Shown here piece after piece: positions 24,767-32,253 of a stretch of DNA of 41,434 bases (positions are counted from its first letter, which is position 1; every line of letters begins with the position of its first letter). This stretch comes from JASLQO01 sp002327525 (GTDB lineage: Bacteria; Pseudomonadota; Gammaproteobacteria; Pseudomonadales; Azotimanducaceae), in the NCBI GenBank assembly GCA_030744435.1, contig JASLQO010000033.1, positions 1 to 41,434 of the forward strand, in the 5' to 3' direction. The position numbers and the translations under genes were made by a program. The notes below the pieces were generated by a model that saw only the letters and a list, made by a program, of their open reading frames with translations, was not told the DNA's origin and ran no database searches.

Positions 24767-25071
24767 GTGCTACCTCCCTTTCCCGTTACTCTAGTTAGAT
24801 GCGCTACGCGCTAGCCAACAATCGTATGAAGACATGCTGCACTCGTCAACTTGCCGCGAAGATCGACTCATCGACGCCGGCTACAATACATCTGGCCACT
24901 TCACCGCTCACGAAGACCATGGAAACCTGAGAGCGCTAAGTTACTTCGAGTTGGTTCGAGGGAAACGACTGGAGAGGAGATGGTTAGAAATGGTCTCAAC
25001 AGAGACCGGTTGTGGTGTATCGGAATACGTGCCAGTACAATCTTACCTCGAGGAGATCCCAAGCCTTACGC
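24767..25071. other. Divergent intergenic region before alpha2
   Basis: About 305 bases between the CrtC-like gene (-) and alpha2 (+). It contains a short perfect hairpin at 24992-25007. No copy of the TGTAAC palindrome is seen, suggesting different control from the neighbouring operons. No convincing gene is present. Confidence 0.45.
24992..25007. repeat. Short hairpin GGTCTC-AACA-GAGACC
   Basis: A perfect 6-bp stem with a 4-base loop, about 65 bases before the alpha2 ATG. It could be an operator or leader hairpin; at this length chance is also possible. Confidence 0.3.
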
Positions 25072-27930
25072 ATGACCCGTTTTTCAAGCTCCCGAAGAAG
25101 CTTTCTACAGCAGATCAACGTTGCCGCGGCAGCACTGACCCTCGATCGGCTCGCCTGGGCTAATCCCGGTACAACGCCGGGAACGGACGTGGATCGGGCT
25201 GTTCCCAACTACCGGGACTGGACGGACATCTACCGTCTAGGATGGACCTGGGATCACGTGGCCAAAGGCACACACCACGTGAACTGCTGGTACCAGCGGG
25301 GCTGCACCTTCAATGTGTTCGTCAAGGATGGGCTGGTTCTGCGCGAAGAGCAGGCGGCGACCTACGAGCAGATCGATCCCAGCGTGCCGGATTTCAATCC
25401 GCGCGGTTGCCAGAAGGGGGCGTGCTACAGCGACCGCATGTATGACGCGTCCCGTCTCCTACACCCGCTGAAACGCATGGGGAAACGGGGTGAGGGCAAG
25501 TGGAAACGCGTTTCCTGGGATGAAGCGTTGACGGACGTCGCCGATGGGGTGATCGACGTGCTGAATACTGACGGTCCCGGCGCCATCTACTGGGACCAGG
25601 GCGGCGGCAGCACCAGTGGTGGGGGCCACGTCGGCCTGTCGCGCACCGACCGACTTCTCGACACCATCAGGCTCGACATCGATTCCGAGGTTGGCGACCA
25701 CCATCCCGGCGCCAACGTCACGTGCGGCAAGATGATGTTCACGAGCTCCGCAGACGACTGCTTCTACTCGGACCTCATCCTCATCTGGGGCGGCAATCCA
25801 GCCACAACCCAGATCCCCAATGCTCACTTCATCCACGAGGCCCGTTACAACGGCGCCCATATCGTCGTCATTACACCCGACCTGAACGCATCGGCAATGC
25901 ATGCCGATCAATGGGTGCCAGTCAACGTCGGTACCGATGCGGCGCTCGGTCTATCGCTGTCCCAGGTCATCATCGAGGAGAATCTCTTCGATGCGACGTT
26001 CATTCGAGAGCAGACCGATCTACCCCTGCTCGTGCGCACCGACACCCGCCGATTCCTGCGTGGTAGCGATCTCGATACAGAAGGGGGTGATGATCGCTTC
26101 TACGTCCACGATCTGACGTCCGGGACGCTGCAACCGGCGCCAACGTTGACCCTGGCGTGGAACGATGTACAGCCGGCCCTCGATGGCGAGTTCACGGTAG
26201 AGACCAGCGACGGGCCCGTGACCGCAACACCAGTATTCAGCCTCCTGCGCCAACAAATCGAGCAGTACGCACCGGAAGCGGCTCAAGCGATTACCGGTAC
26301 GCACCCGGAAATCGTACGCAGCCTGGCGCGCCGCATCGCAAACGCCAAGAGCGCCACCGTACTTACGCAGTCGAACTTCGCCAAGTTCTACCACGGCATG
26401 GAGATGGAACGTGTGCAGTTTCTGGTATTCGCGCTGTGCGGCCAGTTCGGCAAGAAGGGTAGCGGCGTGAACGCGTTCCCCCTCATGCCCCTCGACGGTC
26501 CTGGCGCGGCCACTTTCGCTCCGGCTTCACAACCCGACTTCCAAGGGCGAGACGATACCGACGACCTGCCTCTGTGGGACCGGGCGAAGCGCGACGGCCA
26601 GACAGCGGAACAGGCTTTTTTCGACATGACGCGAGCCGCCTACAAGGGTGGCAACTACATCTCCTCTGCACTCTTGTTCCATCACCATGGCGGCATGTCG
26701 GAGATCATGGGCAATGCCAAGCAATGGGATCCCCATCTCAAGCGCGATGCCGAGGCGCACCTGGCCGAGGCCTACGAGCAAGGGTGGCAGCTACCACCGC
26801 CCGCAGCACCGAAAGTCCTCTTCGAGGTTGGTGGCAACGTCCTCAGGCGCGTCCGCGGTGATCGACTCATCGATGGTCTGTTGCCGGATCTTCCCCTGCT
26901 GGTGACGGTCGACTGGCGACTCAGCACCACCGCCCTGTACAGCGACTACGTGTTTCCCGCGGCTGGTTGGTACGAACGCAACGACGTCATCTGGGCTACG
27001 CCCCTCGCACCCTATGCCCAGGCCACGACGAAGGCTGTGGACCCGCTCGGAGATGCCAAGCCCGATTGGGAATTCCACTGCCTGTTGCTCAAGAAAATCC
27101 AGGAACGAGCCGTCACCCGCGGACTCGAGAGCTATGAGGACCGCTCGGGCCAGCCGCGCAGCCTGGCGCGGGTCTACGAGGAGTTCACGTTCAACCGGCG
27201 TTATGCTGAGAAAGACGAAGAAGCGCTCTTGAGCGCCGTGATGAAAGCCAATTCCAACACCAAGGGGACGACCTGGGAGACGTTGAAACAGGAAGGCCAT
27301 GCCCGCTTCACGTCGCTCGGCCCTACACTGGCCATGGCAACGGACATCAAACCGGACGAAACCATCACCGCGTGCACCTGGCATACTGAGCACAAGATGC
27401 CCTGGCCAACGCTGACCCGCCGGATGCAGTTCTACGTCGACCACGACCTGTTCTTCGAGTTGGGTGAGGAACTGCCCGTGCACAAGGACAATCCGCCCAT
27501 CGGCGGCGACTATCCATTGCAGATGACCGGTGGCCATGCGCGTTGGTCGATCCATTCGAGCTGGCGTGATCACGACCTCATGCTGCGCCTCCAGCAAGGC
27601 GAACCCGTAATGTACGTCAGCCTGGAAGATGCCCGTGCCCGCGACCTCGATGATGGTGATCGGGTGCGCGTCAGTAACGATGTCGGGGCGTTCGAGGTTC
27701 TCGTGAAGACATCACCGAGCATTCGGCCGGGGCAGACGGTGGTGTATGATGCTTGGGAGCCGTTCCAGTTCCCGCAGCGAAACTCTTACCAGTCCGTCCA
27801 AGCGACACCCATGAACCCGATTCAGATGGTGGGTGGCTACTCGCACCTGCAGCCAAGGGGAGCGGTCGGACAACCCGGAATGAACGACCGGGGCGTGCGG
27901 GTGGAAATAGAGAAGTTGGAGAAGAGTTAG
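25072..27930 (+). CDS. Type II DMSO-reductase-family catalytic alpha subunit, alpha2 (Tat-exported)
   Basis: A 952-residue Mo catalytic subunit. A twin-arginine signal (SSSRRSFLQQ, Arg8-Arg9) opens the protein, followed by a hydrophobic stretch, so it is exported folded. The FS0 site is His68-X3-Cys72-X5-Cys78-X34-Cys113, with the same CX5C spacing as alpha1. The candidate Mo ligand is Asp209 in SEVGDHH. ATG 25072 starts the Tat signal directly; AGGAG lies 16 bases upstream, farther than usual, and a GTG at 25012 is a poorer choice. No beta or gamma gene is adjacent, so it must share those of another enzyme. The stop shares bases with the stop of the convergent MBL gene. Confidence 0.93.
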   Translation: MTRFSSSRRSFLQQINVAAAALTLDRLAWANPGTTPGTDVDRAVPNYRDWTDIYRLGWTWDHVAKGTHHVNCWYQRGCTFNVFVKDGLVLREEQAATYEQIDPSVPDFNPRGCQKGACYSDRMYDASRLLHPLKRMGKRGEGKWKRVSWDEALTDVADGVIDVLNTDGPGAIYWDQGGGSTSGGGHVGLSRTDRLLDTIRLDIDSEVGDHHPGANVTCGKMMFTSSADDCFYSDLILIWGGNPATTQIPNAHFIHEARYNGAHIVVITPDLNASAMHADQWVPVNVGTDAALGLSLSQVIIEENLFDATFIREQTDLPLLVRTDTRRFLRGSDLDTEGGDDRFYVHDLTSGTLQPAPTLTLAWNDVQPALDGEFTVETSDGPVTATPVFSLLRQQIEQYAPEAAQAITGTHPEIVRSLARRIANAKSATVLTQSNFAKFYHGMEMERVQFLVFALCGQFGKKGSGVNAFPLMPLDGPGAATFAPASQPDFQGRDDTDDLPLWDRAKRDGQTAEQAFFDMTRAAYKGGNYISSALLFHHHGGMSEIMGNAKQWDPHLKRDAEAHLAEAYEQGWQLPPPAAPKVLFEVGGNVLRRVRGDRLIDGLLPDLPLLVTVDWRLSTTALYSDYVFPAAGWYERNDVIWATPLAPYAQATTKAVDPLGDAKPDWEFHCLLLKKIQERAVTRGLESYEDRSGQPRSLARVYEEFTFNRRYAEKDEEALLSAVMKANSNTKGTTWETLKQEGHARFTSLGPTLAMATDIKPDETITACTWHTEHKMPWPTLTRRMQFYVDHDLFFELGEELPVHKDNPPIGGDYPLQMTGGHARWSIHSSWRDHDLMLRLQQGEPVMYVSLEDARARDLDDGDRVRVSNDVGAFEVLVKTSPSIRPGQTVVYDAWEPFQFPQRNSYQSVQATPMNPIQMVGGYSHLQPRGAVGQPGMNDRGVRVEIEKLEKS

Positions 27931-28964
27931 ACTCGCGCCTGACCAACTCTGGAATAAAGGAAATCACCGTCCACCTCGCGGCACCGAATCAGCTGCTTTT
28001 CCTCCAGGTAGCGCAAGTGGGCGATTGCCTCTCCCGTCGCAAACCAGCGCTGCATGACCGGAAACTCTTCCCAGGACGCTGCCTGAATCGACCAGGTCAT
28101 CTGGCCCGCGGTGTCGTAAGCATTCGCATCACCGGCCTCGAGAATATCCAGCACCTCGTTGGCTCTCGCTCTGTGGTGTTCCACGAGCTCATCGAGGCGC
28201 TCGCCGAAAGCCTCGATGACCGACCGATGCCCGGGTAAACACAGCGCCACGTCTAGCCCGGCGACCTTATCCAGACTTGCGAGATAGTCACCCAGCGGAT
28301 CACCTTCGTTGGACCAGGTGGCAATGTTGGGAGTGATGTCACCCAGAACGTGATCTCCCGACAGGAAGATCTTCGCTTCGGTGTCGAACAGACAGACATG
28401 CCCCCCCGTATGGCCCGGCGTGTCGATCACGCGGAGGCAATACTCGCCCACGTCAAAGGCGTATCCCTCCTTCAATTCGATGTAATCCACTGGTGCTGAA
28501 CCACTGTAGCGGAACCCTGGGTGATTCTGCATGGATGCCTCGAGATCTCTGGCCGGGAAACCACTACGACGTGCAAAGTCCCCCATGAACCCGTCCTTTG
28601 ACCAGGTGTCGCCTTTGCCTTGGCGAAACGCCGGCGTATCCAGCGCGCCCATATAGGCGCGCGAACCTGAACGCATCAGCGTCGGGATCAACCCTTGGTG
28701 GTCTGCATGCAGATGAGTGGCAACGAAGTCAGTCTGCTCAAGATCGATGCCAATTCCCTCGATGGCTGCCTCGAGCACTTCGCGGCATTCTGGGCGGTTC
28801 ATGCCCGTGTCGACGATCAGACTGCGCTCCGATGAGGCAAACACGTATGAGTTGATCTCTTTCAACGGACTGTTCGGCAGCGGAACGACGATACGAAACA
28901 GATTGGGGCGGACTTCTTCTACCACAGATTGTTTATCCCTTCCCTTCACCCAGACGCTGCGCAT
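27927..28964 (-). CDS. MBL-fold metallo-hydrolase
   Basis: A 345-residue metallo-beta-lactamase-fold hydrolase. The metal motif THLHADH is at about 83-89, followed by a third ligand in TPGHTGGH, the bridging Asp in SGDHVLG and a C-terminal PGH. Such proteins next to acyl-CoA genes are often thioesterases or lactonases, but this subgroup is not specific enough to tell. ATG 28964 is used; an in-frame GTG at 28925 (reading VEEVRPNLFRI, a typical family opening) with GGGA upstream is an equally good start. Divergent from the 29086 operon. Confidence 0.88.
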   Translation of the reverse strand: MRSVWVKGRDKQSVVEEVRPNLFRIVVPLPNSPLKEINSYVFASSERSLIVDTGMNRPECREVLEAAIEGIGIDLEQTDFVATHLHADHQGLIPTLMRSGSRAYMGALDTPAFRQGKGDTWSKDGFMGDFARRSGFPARDLEASMQNHPGFRYSGSAPVDYIELKEGYAFDVGEYCLRVIDTPGHTGGHVCLFDTEAKIFLSGDHVLGDITPNIATWSNEGDPLGDYLASLDKVAGLDVALCLPGHRSVIEAFGERLDELVEHHRARANEVLDILEAGDANAYDTAGQMTWSIQAASWEEFPVMQRWFATGEAIAHLRYLEEKQLIRCREVDGDFLYSRVGQARV

Positions 28965-28995
28965 GAGCAACACGACACACTAGGAGCCCCCTCCC

Positions 28996-29024
28996 ACCTA
29001 AGCCATACCGGAATTCACTTAGGT
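28996..29024. promoter_or_regulatory. Inverted repeat ACCTAAG-N15-CTTAGGT
   Basis: A perfect 7-bp inverted repeat with a 15-base spacer in the divergent gap between the MBL gene and the 29086 operon. The spacing suits two half-sites on one face of the helix. The regulator is unknown. Confidence 0.35.
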
Positions 29025-29085
29025 CGAAAGCGCCTGGATTGCGCTAAGTTCTCTCGGTTTAATTGGGAAGTGGAGAATAACCGTT

Positions 29086-29391
29086 GTGACTTACATGCTT
29101 GCAACCCTACAGGTTCGCTATGGGAAGGTCGAGGAGTTCGTTGGCATCATGGAGCACTTGGTACCGAAGCTCGAGGAAAAAGGCTGGCGTCTCCGCGGTG
29201 CCTGGGTCATCAGGATCGGCACCTTGAACAAGGCATACGATCTGTGGGAGATACCCGACGCCAGCCAGGTAATGTCGGTTCTGGACGTCGTAAACAACGA
29301 TCCCGAGTTCGCCGAGTGGGCGGAAAAGCTTCCGCCGTGCCTCGAGTCGGAAGGGCTAGAGATAATGGAGAAACTGCCCTATTCTCCCTAG
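29086..29391 (+). CDS. Small NIPSNAP/EthD-like dimeric alpha-beta barrel protein
   Basis: A 101-residue protein with the beta-alpha-beta pattern of the dimeric ferredoxin-like (NIPSNAP/EthD) superfamily: TYMLATLQVRYGKVEEFVGI, then GAWVIRIGTLNKAYDLWEI and a closing helix. GTG 29086 follows GGAG by about 10 bases; ATG 29095 is an alternative. It is the first gene of a small plus-strand operon with the second chaperone. Its function is unknown; related proteins bind or rearrange small hydrophobic molecules. Confidence 0.65.
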   Translation: MTYMLATLQVRYGKVEEFVGIMEHLVPKLEEKGWRLRGAWVIRIGTLNKAYDLWEIPDASQVMSVLDVVNNDPEFAEWAEKLPPCLESEGLEIMEKLPYSP

Positions 29392-29404
29392 CGCGATGAG
29401 CGCT

Positions 29405-29409
29405 AGGAG
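29405..29409 (+). promoter_or_regulatory. Shine-Dalgarno site placing an ATC start codon
   Basis: AGGAG ends 8 bases before the ATC at 29418-29420, in the reading frame of the second chaperone. No ATG, GTG or TTG occurs in that frame between the upstream stop (29397-29399) and Met at 29727. Confidence 0.5.
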
Positions 29410-29417
29410 AAACCGCT

Positions 29418-30128
29418 ATCGAGGGAAAGCAGACCGAGTTACAGAAGGCGACAGCGCGTAGCAACGCCTATCTTCTGTTCGCCAAGGCCATCGAATATCC
29501 AAACGAGACAAGCGCAGGACAAGTTAGAGGCGGTGAACTTGCGGGCGCGCTCGAAGCACTTCTCGCCATCGTTGCCCCGGCACTTTGCGAGGGTCTGAGG
29601 ACAGATGCGCTACGTGACGCCGGCGGCGACGATGATGCACTTGCCGTCGAGTATACGAGGCTTTTCGATGTCGGCGCATCGGGTCCACCTTGCCCGCTGT
29701 TCGGCGGCTCCTATGGTGGTACGCGTATGAAGACGATGGAAGAAGCAATTCGCTTCTACGAACACTTCGGCCTCGAGACAGCACAAGCAACCCGCGAGTT
29801 ACCGGATCACCTGGCAACCGAGCTTGAGTTTCTGCATTTTCTTACGTTCAGCGAGGCGGAGGCGCTCGAAACGGGCACAGATCCGGGATCGTTCCGACGT
29901 GCCCAGCGTGACTTTCTGGCGCGTCACCCGGGCCGCTGGGTGCCAGACTTACATGAGCGTGTGCAACAACACGACCCCATGGCATTTTTCGGTGAACTGA
30001 TCCGTGCGCTCAACGACTTTCTGGCCTTCGAGCTGTCCTCGCTGGGAGCCGTCGTAGAGCAGATCGACCTGGATCAAGCCGCGGGTACGCCTTTGGTAAT
30101 GAATCAGAATTATCCAGCGGATCGGTGA
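29418..30128 (+). CDS. TorD/NarJ-type molybdoenzyme chaperone, second copy, apparent ATC start
   Basis: About 236 residues, homologous throughout to the chaperone at 3294-3926. It has SNAYLLFAKAIEYPNE near the N-terminus, GPPCPLFGGSYGGTR then RFYEHFG, and the PDHLATELEFLHFL signature. Homology clearly extends upstream of the first ATG (29727) back to about 29420, but no standard start codon exists there. AGGAG sits 8 bases before an in-frame ATC (29418), so either ATC is used or a former ATG has mutated. Alternatively, a frameshift joins ATG 29396. It follows the NIPSNAP-like gene by 26 bases and precedes the kinase/partner pseudogene by 4. It probably serves alpha2 or alpha3. Confidence 0.75.
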   Translation: MEGKQTELQKATARSNAYLLFAKAIEYPNETSAGQVRGGELAGALEALLAIVAPALCEGLRTDALRDAGGDDDALAVEYTRLFDVGASGPPCPLFGGSYGGTRMKTMEEAIRFYEHFGLETAQATRELPDHLATELEFLHFLTFSEAEALETGTDPGSFRRAQRDFLARHPGRWVPDLHERVQQHDPMAFFGELIRALNDFLAFELSSLGAVVEQIDLDQAAGTPLVMNQNYPADR

Positions 30129-30132
30129 GCCC

Positions 30133-30707
30133 GTGGATTTGCCCGTCAACGTCGTCAAACACGCCGACTTCAATGCGCGAGTCGTCACCTATCTGTGCTC
30201 CCAGCTGCCACGAGCGCGGGATCTCGTCGCCACGGTGGTACGTATCATGGGCGGACGATCGTGGCACGTTTACGGCGTCCAGGCGCGCGGTCAGGCCGGT
30301 CAGGTCGCCATGACCCTCGACTGGCGTGCCGAGGGTCTCGAAGAGCCCATGCAGAAAGTCCGCGAGGGCAATGCCGGGGGCATGCGTGCGCTCGAAACCG
30401 TAAGCGGCCAACTCCAGCGGCTTGCAAAGGAGCCCGCAACGCGATCTGATTGTTGGAACGCCGCCAATGATGAACTTCAGGCAGCCTTGAACGCCTCGCT
30501 GGAAGACAGCCTGGCGGGCGAGCTCGAGCAACGATCACGGTATTTCAAAGTCCTGGACGACCTGGTGATTGCAGCAGATGTTCTGCAAGGCGCAGATGAG
30601 AGGGCACCCGGCCGCTGTGGGCGGTACTTCACGAGACCCTGGTTGCACTCGCCCGAGCTGAGACATACATGGGGGCTATTCCACTAGCACAACACCACTG
30701 GCGTTGA
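30133..30707 (+). pseudogene. Kinase/partner pair collapsed into one frame by internal deletion, then frameshifted
   Basis: A decayed copy of the 608-2148 gene pair. Codons 1-52 match the N-terminus of the kinase at 608 (ADFNAR..V.YL, RIMGGRSW.VYGVQAR). The next codons match the partner protein from its RGQAGQV segment onward (GQAGQVAMTLDWRAEGLE). Relative to the intact copy, about 0.97 kb (roughly 764-1731) is missing. Near 30600 an extra AG (GAGAGGGC versus GAGGGC) shifts the frame. The ancestral frame then continues as RPLWAVLHETLVALARAE to HHWR and a stop at 30707, while the open frame ends at 30687. It retains the GTG start. Not expected to be functional as a kinase, since no catalytic loop remains. 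Confidence 0.85.
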
Positions 30708-30751
30708 TTCGGCGCCGATACACAAGCAAACCAAATGAAGGACGCGATGAA

Positions 30752-31525
30752 ATGACAGACGCTTTGGACAAACGCTTCGGCCTCAATGGCAAGGTGGCAC
30801 TGGTAACGGGTGGGGGGCAAGGCATCGGGCGTGCCGCGGGTCTGGCGCTGGCAGAAGCCGGTGCTTCGGTCGCCGTGGTAGACCTCAATCTTGAGCAAGC
30901 CGACCAGGTAGCAGCTGCAATCCGCGAACAAGGTGGCCAGGCCATCGCAATCAGGGGTGACGTGACGGAGCCCGGCACCATCGAATCGATGATGAAACAA
31001 ACTACCGACGAGCTGGGGCGGCTGGACATTCTGATCAACAATGCGGGTATCTATCCTTTCTCCGATTTTCTGGAGACATCAGACGACGTTTGGAATCGCG
31101 TTGTCGACCTTAATTTGACCGCCGTCTTCCGCTGCTCGAGAACTGCCGGGCAGATCATGGCCGATCAGGGCGGCGGCGGTTGCATCGTCAACCTCGCATC
31201 CGTTCAAGGTTTGAAGCCCACCAATGGCGGTCTGGTTCCCTATGACACGACCAAGGCCGCGGTCGTCATGCTCACCAAGGCCACCGCTCTCGAGCTTGGT
31301 CCACACCAGATTCGAGTCAACGCAATTGCGCCCGGCGTCGTACCGACACCCGGGACCAGGGATGTCCTTTCCGAGACCGAAGCCGTCTCTGTCCAGCGCA
31401 CGCCCATGGGGCACCTTGGCACAGCGGAGGACGTCGCCAATACGATTCTGTTTCTGGCCAGCCCGGCCGCGTGCTTCATCACCGGTGAGACCATCGCGGT
31501 GGACGGAGGGTATGTGTTGACTTGA
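30752..31525 (+). CDS. Short-chain dehydrogenase/reductase
   Basis: A 257-residue classical SDR: TGGGQGIG nucleotide loop, NNAGIY, catalytic Ser in NLASVQG, YDTTK as YxxxK, and the C-terminal ITGETIAVDGGY. ATG 30752 has AAGGA about 9 bases upstream; the frame is open further upstream without support. The last gene of the 29086 operon, downstream of the pseudogene. It likely acts on a secondary alcohol or ketone of the pathway. Confidence 0.93.
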   Translation: MTDALDKRFGLNGKVALVTGGGQGIGRAAGLALAEAGASVAVVDLNLEQADQVAAAIREQGGQAIAIRGDVTEPGTIESMMKQTTDELGRLDILINNAGIYPFSDFLETSDDVWNRVVDLNLTAVFRCSRTAGQIMADQGGGGCIVNLASVQGLKPTNGGLVPYDTTKAAVVMLTKATALELGPHQIRVNAIAPGVVPTPGTRDVLSETEAVSVQRTPMGHLGTAEDVANTILFLASPAACFITGETIAVDGGYVLT

Positions 31526-31539
31526 GTGTGGCCAGCGGA

Positions 31540-31769
31540 CTACCGATCGCTTCGACCACCGATTTTGACGCCGTACTCGGCGCTCAGCAGATCACGATGG
31601 TCCTCATCGAATCTGCCACCTCGTGCTCGCCAATGATCGCAGGGATGCGCCGAAGGCGGCCGTGCTTTGTGCGTGGGTAGCTCACCGGTGATCCCCTCAT
31701 CGGCAAGCTGCTCGAGCTCGGCCATCCTCAATCCCAGCAGAGCGGTCAGCACCGCGCGATTGTCCTAAC
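31540..31769 (-). pseudogene. CaiB/BaiF CoA-transferase, C-terminal remnant
   Basis: The frame reads MLG-stop-DNRAVLTALLGL then AELEQLADEGI, the typical end of a family III CoA-transferase (consensus LGQDNRxVLxELLGLSxxEI). The in-frame TAG (31765-31767) stands where Gln is usual. Only the last 40 or so family residues remain, followed by an unconserved tail to 31540. It is joined directly to a molybdoenzyme alpha fragment (31770-32225), so two unrelated decayed genes have been brought together by deletion. Confidence 0.6.
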
Positions 31770-32225
31770 CCAGCATCGCGCCCGACTGCCAGCCACCGCC
31801 GGCCCGTCCCAGATTGCCGGTCAACGAAGCCAGGAGGACTTGAGCACGTCGAATCAGGTCGGCGTGAAAGAGCTTACAGGCGCCGAGGCTGGAGATGATC
31901 ATCGCACCAACCGGCAGATCTCCGAGCTGGGCCACGTAGTCGGTGGAGGGAACCCCAATCTGCCTGAGAAATCGGTACACGGCCGCCATCGCCTGGCCCG
32001 TGTCGATATTGCCGCCGACCTCGGCAAGGATGCCTTCACCGCCGGGCTCCTTGAGCGTATCGACCAACTGCGCGCGACCTGGTTGTTGGCTTCGTCCCAC
32101 GATACCCGCTTCCAGCGCCCCGATCCCCGCGGGCCGACGCGCCGCAGCGGATGGTCTATGCGTGTTGGCCCCGTCAACAGATCCGAGCAGGTTGTACCTT
32201 TCTGACAGCCGCGTGGATTGAAATC
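31770..32225 (-). pseudogene. Type II molybdoenzyme alpha subunit remnant
   Basis: A fragmentary fourth alpha gene. From 32225 downward one frame reads DFNPRGCQKGTTCSDLL then RIDHPLRRVG and GRWKRVSWDEA, matching the region just after the FS0 cluster in alpha1-3. A shifted frame continues with LAEVGGNIDTGQAM and QLGDLPVGAMI, covering the candidate Mo-ligand segment. It then jumps over more than 200 residues to KLFHADLIRRAQVLLASLTG and GGGW, which corresponds to KLYHSDLLQRAIYLLAVLTG of alpha3. The N-terminus and the whole C-terminal half are missing. It sits downstream of the alpha3 operon on the same strand. The stretch 32226-32253 shows nothing. Confidence 0.8.
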
Positions 32226-32253
32226 GTCATCACCTCAATCTCCTTTTGACTGG

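Noticed and set aside
23720..24814. 364-codon plus-strand frame opposite the CrtC-like gene.
   Set aside because: The minus-strand frame has a good ribosome site and a family-like SWG signature; the plus frame is rich in Pro/Arg/Thr with no motif.
25012..25071. N-terminal extension of alpha2 from GTG 25012.
   Set aside because: It would place 20 unconserved residues before the Tat signal; ATG 25072 starts the signal directly.
24834..25163. 109-codon frame overlapping the start of alpha2.
   Set aside because: It overlaps the Tat signal and FS0-proximal region of alpha2 in another frame and has no family pattern.
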